Below are positions 57,949 to 64,000 of a DNA stretch of 64,000 nt, piece after piece. The notes beneath the pieces were generated by a model. That model had not been told where the DNA came from. It was given only the letters and a program-made list of their open reading frames with translations, and searched no databases. The translations under genes were made by a program, and so were the position numbers. Every line of letters begins with the position of its first letter. The first letter of the stretch is position 1. This DNA is from CAYLHS01 sp964496205 (GTDB taxonomy: Bacteria; Actinomycetota; Acidimicrobiia; Spongiisociales; UBA4744), in contig CAZBXV010000002.1 in assembly GCA_964496205.1 (NCBI GenBank), positions 16,905 to 80,904 on the forward strand, written 5' to 3'.

Positions 57949-58851
57949 CTAGCCGCTTCCGATGACGCCGGCTGCCATGAAGGAGAAGATGAGCACGTCC
58001 TGTACGAAGTGAATGAACCAGGGCCAAAGGAGACCGCGCGTTTCGAGCATAGCTTTGCCGAGGAACCAGCCAAGGAAGGTGGCCATCACAACCCCGACTA
58101 CTCCGTAGGGCACGCCGTAGAAGTGGCCGATCCCGAAGAACACCGCCGTGAGTATGAGCGCGTGGGTATTGCCGATTGCCTGGCCCAATGGGGCGAGGAG
58201 CGTTGCTCGGTAGCTCACCTCTTCTCCGAACGCATTCATGGCGGCGAGAAGCAGTACAGCTGGAAGGGCAGGGACCACTCGGCCGATCATCGACAGGCCG
58301 GGCCGCGTCCCAATGACCAGGAACGTCAGCGTGCCCAGGCCGATGAGGACAGCGGCGATCGGTGCGAGATGGTGCCAAGGCGTCGACTCGTCGATGCCGA
58401 GCCAGCGGACACGTCCGGCTGGTGCCTTCAGGTCGCCGCGGATCAGGAAACACTGCCTGCGCCGGTAACCCAGTGCGAGCAGAACCGTGATCATGATCAG
58501 TGCGAGCGCCACCCTGAGGAGCTGGGTGCCCAGCATTGTTGAGCGAAAACTGCCAACGAAGCGACTCTGCCAGAACGACATCTCGCCGAGGTTCTGGAGA
58601 ACGGTCCCGAACACAAGGAGCGTGCCGAGCATGGTGAGATAGGAGCGAAGGGGTCGTCCCGGTTTCCACGCGAAGGTCGCACCGAGAACGATCAGAAGAA
58701 ACGCCACCTTGACCCCCATGAGACGAGGCGGCGACACCCCCCTGAGTTCCTGCCAGAGGATGTCCGGCAAGGTGGAGACGAGCAAAGTCGTTGTCCACGC
58801 CACGACGACGAGGCTCCGTACCGGCTGCTCCTTCTTCATGGATGTCGCCAC
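57949..58851 (-). CDS. CPBP-family intramembrane glutamic protease
   Basis: 300 residues, eight helices. The catalytic motifs are NAFGEEVSYRATLLAPLG (E-E-x-x-x-R), GIGHFYGVPYGVVGVVMATF with the second-motif His, and PWFIHFVQDV with a further His. Members cleave within membranes or act in bacteriocin self-defence. GTG 58851 has GAGG 5 bases upstream; ATG 58839 is an alternative. Its place before an ECF/anti-sigma pair is suggestive, but that anti-sigma factor has no membrane helix to cut. The 225 bases to the next gene on the right (58852-59076) hold nothing recognisable. Confidence 0.88.
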   Translation of the reverse strand: MATSMKKEQPVRSLVVVAWTTTLLVSTLPDILWQELRGVSPPRLMGVKVAFLLIVLGATFAWKPGRPLRSYLTMLGTLLVFGTVLQNLGEMSFWQSRFVGSFRSTMLGTQLLRVALALIMITVLLALGYRRRQCFLIRGDLKAPAGRVRWLGIDESTPWHHLAPIAAVLIGLGTLTFLVIGTRPGLSMIGRVVPALPAVLLLAAMNAFGEEVSYRATLLAPLGQAIGNTHALILTAVFFGIGHFYGVPYGVVGVVMATFLGWFLGKAMLETRGLLWPWFIHFVQDVLIFSFMAAGVIGSG

Positions 58852-59076
58852 CAGTTCCTCAGGGTGGGAGGCCGGTCAGTATACGCACAAGGTGGGCTGT
58901 GGCGAGGTCAGCCGATGGGGACTTCGCCCCGCACTGGATTCGTGGGCACCGATGGTGCCGGAACCCGCGGGAGTTGTGCGAGCTGGAACGCTCCGATGAG
59001 GACGATCGCCCCGGCGGGGGTCTTGCACGCAGACGGGGCAGTCTACGGTCGACCGACCACATCGCGCCCGAGGGAT

Positions 59077-59565
59077 CTAGAAGATCGCACCAAGCAGGTA
59101 CCGCAACACCACCATGACGATCCAGCCGAGCAGTAGCACCGCGACTGCCTTTCCGGTTGAGATGTCGAGACCCTCTCTCACAGCGACCGCCGCGGCCACG
59201 AGCGACCAGATGCCCCCAACCCAGCCGAGGAACGGAATGATCCCGAGCGCGGCCGGCGCCTGGGCGTAGCCGAGGACTCGAAGCATCTCGCCCGTGTCGG
59301 CGGTTCCGCCGAAGTACCTCGTGCCGATCCAGGTGGTGAGCGCCGCCCAGATGAACCATCCAACGAGGCCCCCGATCGCACTGAGAATGAAGACTTTGAT
59401 GAATCCCTGCCGTCCGGGGATCGAGATCGCCGATCCGATCGCCGCCATGATCGACACGATGATCACCAGAACGGCCGCCTTGGCGGTGTAACTCTCGTCG
59501 TGTTCGATCGTGTTGTAGAAGTCGACATCGAGCTTGGCTGCCCGCCACGCGTCTTGGAGCATCAT
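59077..59565 (-). CDS. YIP1-like membrane protein
   Basis: 162 residues: a short cytoplasmic start (LQDAWRAAKLDVDFYNTIEH) then about five helices, with AALTTWIGTRYFGGTADTGE between, and VLGYAQAPAALGIIPFLGWV, a segment typical of YIP1-domain proteins. Function in bacteria unknown. ATG 59565 (or 59562) has GAGAGG upstream. Divergent from the dienelactone hydrolase gene. Confidence 0.85.
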   Translation of the reverse strand: MMLQDAWRAAKLDVDFYNTIEHDESYTAKAAVLVIIVSIMAAIGSAISIPGRQGFIKVFILSAIGGLVGWFIWAALTTWIGTRYFGGTADTGEMLRVLGYAQAPAALGIIPFLGWVGGIWSLVAAAVAVREGLDISTGKAVAVLLLGWIVMVVLRYLLGAIF

Positions 59566-59672
59566 GTGTCCTCTCGCTCGTTCAAGCACCACGCTAACGC
59601 AGGGGGATGCTCGTTCTCCTGCGTAGGCGCCCTGACAGTGGCAGGATGTGAAAGGATCGAGAAAGGTTGGCG

Positions 59673-60228
59673 ATGGAAATCACGGTCCCGGCCGCCAAGG
59701 GTGACATGCCCACATATGTTGCTCGGCCATCCGGTGAAGGCCCGTGGCCCGGTGTCGTCGTCGTGTGCGACGCCCTTGGCATGACGACCGATCTCAGGAA
59801 CCAGGCGGATTGGCTGGCCGAGAACGGCTATCTGGCCGCCGCCCCCGACATCTACTACTGGGGCGGGCGCGTCCGATGCATGTTCGCGTCGATGCGCCAA
59901 GCGCTCGCCAGAAGAGGGGGTGTCTTCGAAGATCTGTCGGCCGTTCGCCGATGGCTGGTCGACAGTGAGGACTGTTCTGGCAAGGTCGGAGTGATTGGGT
60001 TCTGCATGGGCGGCGGGTTCGCGGTGCTGCTGGCCTCGATGGACGAGTACGACGCCTCGAGCGTGAACTACGGGAGCGTTCCCAAGGANNNNNNNNNNNN
60101 NNNNNNNNNNNNNNNNNNNNNNNNNNNNNNNNNNNNNNNNNNNNNNNNNNNNNNNNNNNNNNNNNNNNNNNNNNNNNNNNNNNNNNNNGCGGATCATCGC
60201 GTTCTTCGACCGCCACCTGAAGGGGTGA
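59673..60228 (+). CDS. Dienelactone hydrolase-family protein, interrupted by an assembly gap
   Basis: The first 138 residues read EITVPAAKGDMPTYVARPSG, GVVVVCDALGMTTDLRNQAD and VIGFCMGGGFAVLLASMDEY; the nucleophile motif is G-F-C-M-G-G with the active Cys. After the gap the frame ends RIIAFFDRHLKG. The Asp and His of the triad fall in the missing part. Family length is 230-250 residues, so about 270-300 bases must be missing, not 100, and the two halves are out of frame across the N block for that reason. ATG 59673 has AAAGG upstream. Confidence 0.88.
60089..60188. other. Assembly gap (100 N)
   Basis: Exactly 100 N inside the dienelactone hydrolase gene. Edges share no overlap, and protein length suggests nearly 300 bases are missing. 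Confidence 0.98.
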
Positions 60229-60246
60229 CAGTCGGACTTCATGTCG

Positions 60247-60252
60247 TACCGT
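60247..60252 (+). promoter_or_regulatory. Putative leaderless -10 box (TACCGT)
   Basis: Plus-strand TACCGT, 6 bases before ATG 60259 of the VIT1-like gene. It selects ATG 60259 over ATG 60241. Confidence 0.5.
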
Positions 60253-60258
60253 CAACCT

Positions 60259-61005
60259 ATGATCGAGTCGATGTCGAGCGAACCGTCATACAAGCGAAGC
60301 CCGTCGTTCACTGAGCACCTGGGCCGCAACCGTCAGTACCTGAGGGACATGATCTTGGGTGTCAACGACGGGCTCGTGTCCATGCTCCTGCTGATCGCCG
60401 GCGTTGTGGGTGGAGGTCTGTCTCCGCGCAACGTGTTTCTCACCGGGATCGCCGGGGCCGTCGCCGGGGCCGTCTCGATGGCTTCGGGCGAGTACATGGC
60501 CACCAAAACGCAAGACGAGGTGTTCAAAGGGGAGCTCGAACTCGAGAAGGAACACATCCGGGACTACCACGACGATGAACTCCGGGAGTTGAGCGATCTC
60601 CTCGGTGGGATCGGCTTGGAGGGGGCGCTGCGCGACGATGCGGTCGCCTACTTCGGCGAGGACGACGACGCGCTATTGAGAGCTATGACGGCGCTCGAGT
60701 TCGGTGTGATCGACACCGAACGGAGGTCCCCGTACAGGGCGATGTGGATGTCAGGAGCCCTCTTTCTATTGGGGTCGCTGCCCTCGGTGATTCCATTCGC
60801 GTTTGTGTCGAGCGCTCGGTTCGGGCTCCTGATCGCAGCGATCGGAGCCACCGTGGGTCTGCTGATCGTCGGTTGGGTGAGGACGTGGGCAACACGGGGT
60901 CATCCGGTTCGTGCAGCCATCGAGAACCTTCTCGTAGCGGCCGGCGGCGGGGGCGTCGCGTACGCGGTGGGGACACTCTTCGACCGATTGGTCAGCGGCG
61001 GCTGA
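60259..61005 (+). CDS. VIT1/CCC1-type iron/manganese transporter
   Basis: 248 residues. Helix 1 MILGVNDGLVSMLLLIAGVV with the conserved Asp, helix 2 AVAGAVSMASGEYMATKTQD with the family S-M-x-x-G-E-Y motif, a cytoplasmic metal-binding stretch rich in Glu (FKGELELEKEHIRDYHDDEL), and three C-terminal helices. CCC1/VIT1 proteins move Fe2+ or Mn2+ out of the cytoplasm. ATG 60259 is supported by the box at 60247. Confidence 0.93.
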   Translation: MIESMSSEPSYKRSPSFTEHLGRNRQYLRDMILGVNDGLVSMLLLIAGVVGGGLSPRNVFLTGIAGAVAGAVSMASGEYMATKTQDEVFKGELELEKEHIRDYHDDELRELSDLLGGIGLEGALRDDAVAYFGEDDDALLRAMTALEFGVIDTERRSPYRAMWMSGALFLLGSLPSVIPFAFVSSARFGLLIAAIGATVGLLIVGWVRTWATRGHPVRAAIENLLVAAGGGGVAYAVGTLFDRLVSGG

Positions 61006-61017
61006 GCGAGTCGGCGG

Positions 61018-61530
61018 TCAGGAACCGACCGGAACTTTGTCCTGTTCGGATTCGTCGACGGCGGGGGGCGGTGCAACCCGGGGAAGTCGTGCGAGTTGGA
61101 TCGCGCCAAGAACGCCGATGATGGCAGCGACATAGTATCGGCTGCTTTGAAGGTGATTCCCACGGTCGGTGAGTACGAGGAACACCCAGATCATCAGCCC
61201 GGTCGCGAGCGAGATCTGGATGGTGCGGACCAGTAGGTGTTTGACCTGGGGTCGCAGCGGTTCGGATTGCCAGTCCCTCAGCCAGGGCGCGGCAACCGAC
61301 GGTGAGAACAGCAGGAAGGTACCCCACGCTCCTATGAGCAGAAGGGTGGAGCCGACGTCAACAAATCGGTAGTCGGCGGTGAGGATCACGAACACTGCTG
61401 CAAGGGCGAAGGCAGCGCTTTCGATCTGCTCGCGGGGCGATATCCGCCCGAAGAACACCCGCACCGTTCCGACCAGGAAGAGGATTCCGATGATTCCAAC
61501 CACTCGTATGGTTTCGCTCAACAGCGACAC
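61018..61530 (-). CDS. Membrane protein of unknown function
   Basis: 170 residues with five hydrophobic segments (VVGIIGILFLVGTVRVFFG, STLLLIGAWGTFLLFSPSVA, LATGLMIWVFLVLTDRGN and others) and a polar C-terminal tail ending DESEQDKVPVGS. No family recognised. GTG 61530 has TAGCGT 5 bases upstream. It converges on the VIT1-like gene and is separated from the next gene by the first 60-bp repeat array. Confidence 0.75.
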   Translation of the reverse strand: MSLLSETIRVVGIIGILFLVGTVRVFFGRISPREQIESAAFALAAVFVILTADYRFVDVGSTLLLIGAWGTFLLFSPSVAAPWLRDWQSEPLRPQVKHLLVRTIQISLATGLMIWVFLVLTDRGNHLQSSRYYVAAIIGVLGAIQLARLPRVAPPPAVDESEQDKVPVGS

Positions 61531-61535
61531 GTTTC

Positions 61536-61541
61536 ACGCTA
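61536..61541 (-). promoter_or_regulatory. Putative leaderless -10 box (TAGCGT)
   Basis: Minus-strand TAGCGT, 5 bases before GTG 61530. Confidence 0.4.
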
Positions 61542-61574
61542 TCAGGACTGGGGAGTTCTGTGGAGGACCTTGCT

Positions 61575-61685
61575 GTTCTTGTCAATCCTGACGACGCTGG
61601 TCGGCGCTGATCTTGACAAGAAAGGGGCCCCTTTGTTCTTGTCAATCGTGACGACGCTGGGCGAGGGTGAGCTTGACAAGAACCA
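61575..61685. repeat. 60-bp-period hairpin repeat array, left copy (two units)
   Basis: Two units start at 61575 and 61635, each with gttcttgtcaatc, tgacgacgctgg and cttgacaagaa. Within each unit ttcttgtcaa and ttgacaagaa pair perfectly. The first unit ends in the 14-bp palindrome aaaggggccccttt (61621-61634). It lies 38 bases after the stop of the membrane-propeller gene (minus strand), so it may also end that transcript. Related units are at 63866-64000. Confidence 0.85.
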
Positions 61686-61723
61686 GGAAGGGTGCGGCCG
61701 GCCCTGGCTCGACCGCACCCGAG

Positions 61724-63319
61724 TTAGCGAACGGTGCCTACGTAGATCACCGTGGTGGCCCCGGTCACCGGTCCGTCGCCGAAGTTGGTCTCCTCGGTCC
61801 CGACGATCACGATCCGGTCGGTGTCGACTGCCGGTGCGCCGAAGGCAGGGATTCTGGAGAGACCGAACACGTCATCGGGAAGACCAACCGACGTCCACGT
61901 GGTGCCGTCGGTCGACCTCCACAGGGCGGGCGGGGGAGCCCATTCGTTGTTGCTGACGTTCGAGGGTTTCGTACTGGAGGAGTGACCAGAGACGAACCAC
62001 CCTGCCGGTCCCACAGAGATCGAATCGACCGTCGAGGAGGAGAAGACGGTGGGGGCATCGGCTCGTTTCCACGAGACGCCGTCATCCGAGTAGTAGATGA
62101 CCTGGCCGGAACTGCCACCACCGATGACCACGATTCGGCCGTCCCAGGATGCGATTCCGTTGAAGAAGGAGGACGCCGGAAGCCCCGAGGTTGGGGTCTC
62201 ATCCCACGATGAGCCGTCGAGGGTCGTCCAAACCTGGGCGACAGACGACTGGTAGAAGACGACGAAGCCGTTGTTGGTTGCCGCTCCCATCAACATGTCG
62301 AGGAAGCCCCCGGTGCGCGTCTCGGGGGCCCCCTCGAGGAGTGTGAAGTCCTTTCCATCGGGCGAATACCAGATGAGCTGGTCGGCCGCCATGGCGTCCA
62401 ACTTCGACGCGTCGATGCCGAAGTCGCTGACCTGAACCGTCGCGAGGAGCGTGTGGTCGGGTTCGCTGTAGACCCTGATGCTGCTCGTGTTGTTCTCCGA
62501 ACTCAGTTCCGTGTTGGCGAAGGTGATTCCGTCGGGCAGGAAGGGCTCGATGAGCTTGTTCCAGTCCGTCGACGTCCCCTGGAGTCCCAACACCATCACG
62601 CCATTCGGTCCGGCAATGATCTGGTTGATGCCGGACCAGGTCTTCTGGTAGCTCTCGATGGCGGGTGGCGGAGGCATCGGCAGATCGATCGTGTCCCAGG
62701 TGGACCCGTCATCGGATCGCCACACAGTCGGGTTGTCGGGACCCTGCGTGCCGGCCGCGAGGATGCCGAAGGTGGTGTCGGCCAGGTCGTTGATGATCAA
62801 GCCGTTGAACGAGTCGTCGGGTGTCGCCTGCCACGTGATCCCATCGGGTGATGTCCATATCCGGGCTGTGTTGCCCTCGAAGGCCAAGTCCTCTTCGATC
62901 GTCAGGAATCCGTTGTCGGTCACGATCGGAGGGTTCACGTAGGAGTGCGCAGGGTCCGTTTCCGGCAGGTCGGTGACCCTTTGCCACGTGAACGAGGGTG
63001 TGGTTGCCGTCACCGGCATCGTCGTGGTCGTGGCTGGAGCGGTTGTGGACGTGGTGGCAGGAGGGGCCGTGGTCGCCACAACGGCGGGCGTGGTGGTGGG
63101 TGCTGCCACGGGTACGGTTGTCGAGACGCCCGGACGCAGCACAACGACGACACCGACACCGACCAGGACGGTACCGAAGGCGGCGAACGCCCAGGCGGGC
63201 CACGCCAGACGACGGCGTTCTCTCCGTTCGCTGCCTACGACCCGTCCGTAGGGACGAGGTTCGGGTGCTCCGTCGACCATCCTTGCGAGCGCTGACTTGA
63301 TTCTGTCTCGGTCACTCAT
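61724..63319 (-). CDS. Single-pass membrane protein with extracytoplasmic W-x-S-x-D-G-x-x-W repeats, candidate partner of the ECF sigma factor
   Basis: 531 residues. Cytoplasmic part 1-50 (SDRDRIKSALARMVDGAPEP), one helix (PAWAFAAFGTVLVGVGVVVV), a Thr/Pro/Ala linker to about residue 110, then a repetitive domain with IWTSPDGITWQATPDD, VWRSDDGSTWDTIDLP, VWTTLDGSSWDETP, IYYSDDGVSWKRADAP and LWRSTDGTTWTSVGLP, that is BNR/sialidase-type propeller blades. No Cys/His zinc motif is in the cytoplasmic part. ATG 63319 has GGAGG upstream and overlaps the sigma gene by 8 bases. The pairing suggests a membrane anti-sigma or sensor role. Confidence 0.85.
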   Translation of the reverse strand: MSDRDRIKSALARMVDGAPEPRPYGRVVGSERRERRRLAWPAWAFAAFGTVLVGVGVVVVLRPGVSTTVPVAAPTTTPAVVATTAPPATTSTTAPATTTTMPVTATTPSFTWQRVTDLPETDPAHSYVNPPIVTDNGFLTIEEDLAFEGNTARIWTSPDGITWQATPDDSFNGLIINDLADTTFGILAAGTQGPDNPTVWRSDDGSTWDTIDLPMPPPPAIESYQKTWSGINQIIAGPNGVMVLGLQGTSTDWNKLIEPFLPDGITFANTELSSENNTSSIRVYSEPDHTLLATVQVSDFGIDASKLDAMAADQLIWYSPDGKDFTLLEGAPETRTGGFLDMLMGAATNNGFVVFYQSSVAQVWTTLDGSSWDETPTSGLPASSFFNGIASWDGRIVVIGGGSSGQVIYYSDDGVSWKRADAPTVFSSSTVDSISVGPAGWFVSGHSSSTKPSNVSNNEWAPPPALWRSTDGTTWTSVGLPDDVFGLSRIPAFGAPAVDTDRIVIVGTEETNFGDGPVTGATTVIYVGTVR

Positions 63320-63782
63320 CGAGTACCTCCCGAAGTTTCGATCTGGCCCTGGCCAGGTGTCGTCGTACAGATCCGGCGCCAATGCCGAGGTGGTTGGCGA
63401 TCATCTGATCGGTCATGTCTTCCCAGTAGGCCAGATAGACGACGGCACGCTGTCGGACGCTGAGCCCTTCGATCGCCTCGATGACATCGGGCCGGGGGGA
63501 AGGCGGGTCGACGTGGGGATCCGTCGGTGCCGCCTCCTCCCTGGTGCGGCGCCGGGCGGCGGATCGCTTCAGGTTCTTCGCCTCGTTGGCCACGGCTGTG
63601 TAGAGGTAGGCCCGTCGGTCTCGCACGTCCCGCCAACCGGCCGACGAGAGGCATCGGACGAAAGCGTTCGAGACGACGTCCTGTGCATCGCTGGGGCCGA
63701 CGAGTACGGTGGCGAATCTGGTCAGGTCGTGGGAGTGAAGGCGGTACACCTCCGCGTCTGAAGGGTTCCCCGTGGTACTCAT
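63312..63782 (-). CDS. ECF RNA polymerase sigma factor (SigE-like)
   Basis: 156 residues. Region 2 (VYRLHSHDLTRFATVLVGPS, AQDVVSNAFVRCLSSAGWRD, RAYLYTAVANEAKNLKRSAA) and region 4 (LSVRQRAVVYLAYWEDMTDQ, IANHLGIGAGSVRRHLARAR) are complete. The style of region 4 is that of actinobacterial SigE-family ECFs. ATG 63782 has GGGA upstream; GTG 63809 is an alternative. Its end overlaps the membrane-propeller gene by 8 bases, so the two are translated together. A 60-bp-period repeat array begins 84 bases upstream. Confidence 0.93.
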   Translation of the reverse strand: MSTTGNPSDAEVYRLHSHDLTRFATVLVGPSDAQDVVSNAFVRCLSSAGWRDVRDRRAYLYTAVANEAKNLKRSAARRRTREEAAPTDPHVDPPSPRPDVIEAIEGLSVRQRAVVYLAYWEDMTDQMIANHLGIGAGSVRRHLARARSKLREVLDE

Positions 63783-63865
63783 CGTCCCTGTCCGCACCAG
63801 GCTGATCACACCTCTACGACACCGCAGGCGGGGTCGATCGCTGACACGAAACCCTAGCTTTTTCC

Positions 63866-64000
63866 GTTCTTGTCAATCCTGACGACGCTCAGCGTCGCTG
63901 ATCGTGACAAAAACCAGACCCCTTCGTTCTTGTCAATCCTGGCGTCGCTCAGCGTCGCTGATCGTGACAAAAACCAGACCCCTTCGTTCTTGTCAATCCT
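63866..64000. repeat. 60-bp-period hairpin repeat array, right copy (continues past the window)
   Basis: Units start at 63866, 63926 and 63986 (cut by the window end). The first two differ at only two bases (tgacgacgct against tggcgtcgct). Each folds as ttgtca...cgacgct-c-agcgtcg...tgacaa and ends aaccagaccccttc. Orientation is the same as in the left array at 61575. Confidence 0.9.

Noticed and set aside
63866..64000. CRISPR array
   Set aside because: The period is regular (60 bases), but adjacent units are almost identical over their whole length, so there are no unique spacers, and no cas gene is visible.

Overview
The window is GC-rich, densely coding DNA that looks like a chromosome segment of an actinobacterium. 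Supporting signs are SCO4226-type and DUF4332 proteins, a HrpA helicase with a long C-terminal region, SigE-like ECF sigma factors, exported proteins with Thr-rich linkers after the lipobox or membrane anchor, and many genes whose start codon sits 5-9 bases behind a TANNNT box (leaderless transcription). The Thr-rich linkers and gene mix would fit an uncultured lineage such as Acidimicrobiia, but that is inference. Three runs of exactly 100 N show this is a scaffolded draft assembly. No plasmid, phage, IS element, tRNA, rRNA or CRISPR array is visible.

Layout. 1-1865 (minus): an E1 2-oxoacid dehydrogenase with alpha and beta subunits fused in one frame, cut by the window edge, plus a small hemerythrin-like protein. 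1953-5417 and 12712-13920 (plus): a histidine degradation set (hutH, hutU, hutI); no formiminoglutamate hydrolase is present. 5418-8960 (minus): duplicated-HTH protein, aldo/keto reductase, nitroreductase, glycogen debranching enzyme. 8971-11565 (minus): an overlapping operon of three small exported or membrane proteins, ApbE flavin transferase and a ferric-reductase-like membrane protein. 11751-18967: metallophosphoesterase lipoprotein, hutI, DMT transporter, serine hydrolase, GNAT, PPOX-family protein, GDPD and a MOSC-like protein. 19034-23447 (minus): CoA-binding protein, secreted peptide, SCO4226-like protein, a large LuxR-type ATPase regulator and a Cys-rich small protein. 23618-29906: B12/radical SAM protein, lipoprotein, a decayed FAD oxidoreductase, two membrane proteins, a macro-domain protein and an MFS exporter.

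29941-44705: thioesterase/MMPL pair, squalene/phytoene synthase-like protein, alcohol dehydrogenase, TypA, FLVCR-like MFS, P450, double-hotdog dehydratase, enoyl-CoA hydratase, acyl-CoA synthetase, DMT transporter and two membrane proteins. A recurrent hairpin (GAACCCAGGG core) lies in three of these intergenic regions. 44771-47070 (minus): DUF4332, AlkZ-like and dCMP deaminase genes, a possible DNA-maintenance group. 47453-48976: a MurA-type enolpyruvyl transferase with an N-terminal XRE helix-turn-helix, preceded by a perfect 22-bp palindrome over its promoter. 49558-53382: HrpA. 54111-56746: Nfu_N/HEAT protein, a sensor-kinase remnant and a ScyD/ScyE-type protein. 56817-58851 (minus): DUF2892, anti-sigma factor, ECF sigma factor and CPBP protease. 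59077-61530: YIP1-like protein, dienelactone hydrolase (interrupted by a gap), VIT1-like transporter and a membrane protein. 61724-63782 (minus): an ECF sigma factor overlapping a single-pass membrane protein with repeated W-x-S-x-D-G-x-x-W units outside the membrane, with 60-bp-period hairpin repeat arrays on both sides.

The most unusual items are the XRE-MurA fusion with its operator-like palindrome, the sigma/membrane-propeller pair between 60-bp repeat arrays, the ApbE operon without a recognisable FMN-binding partner, and the fused E1 enzyme. All functions are assigned by reading motifs; no database search was run.
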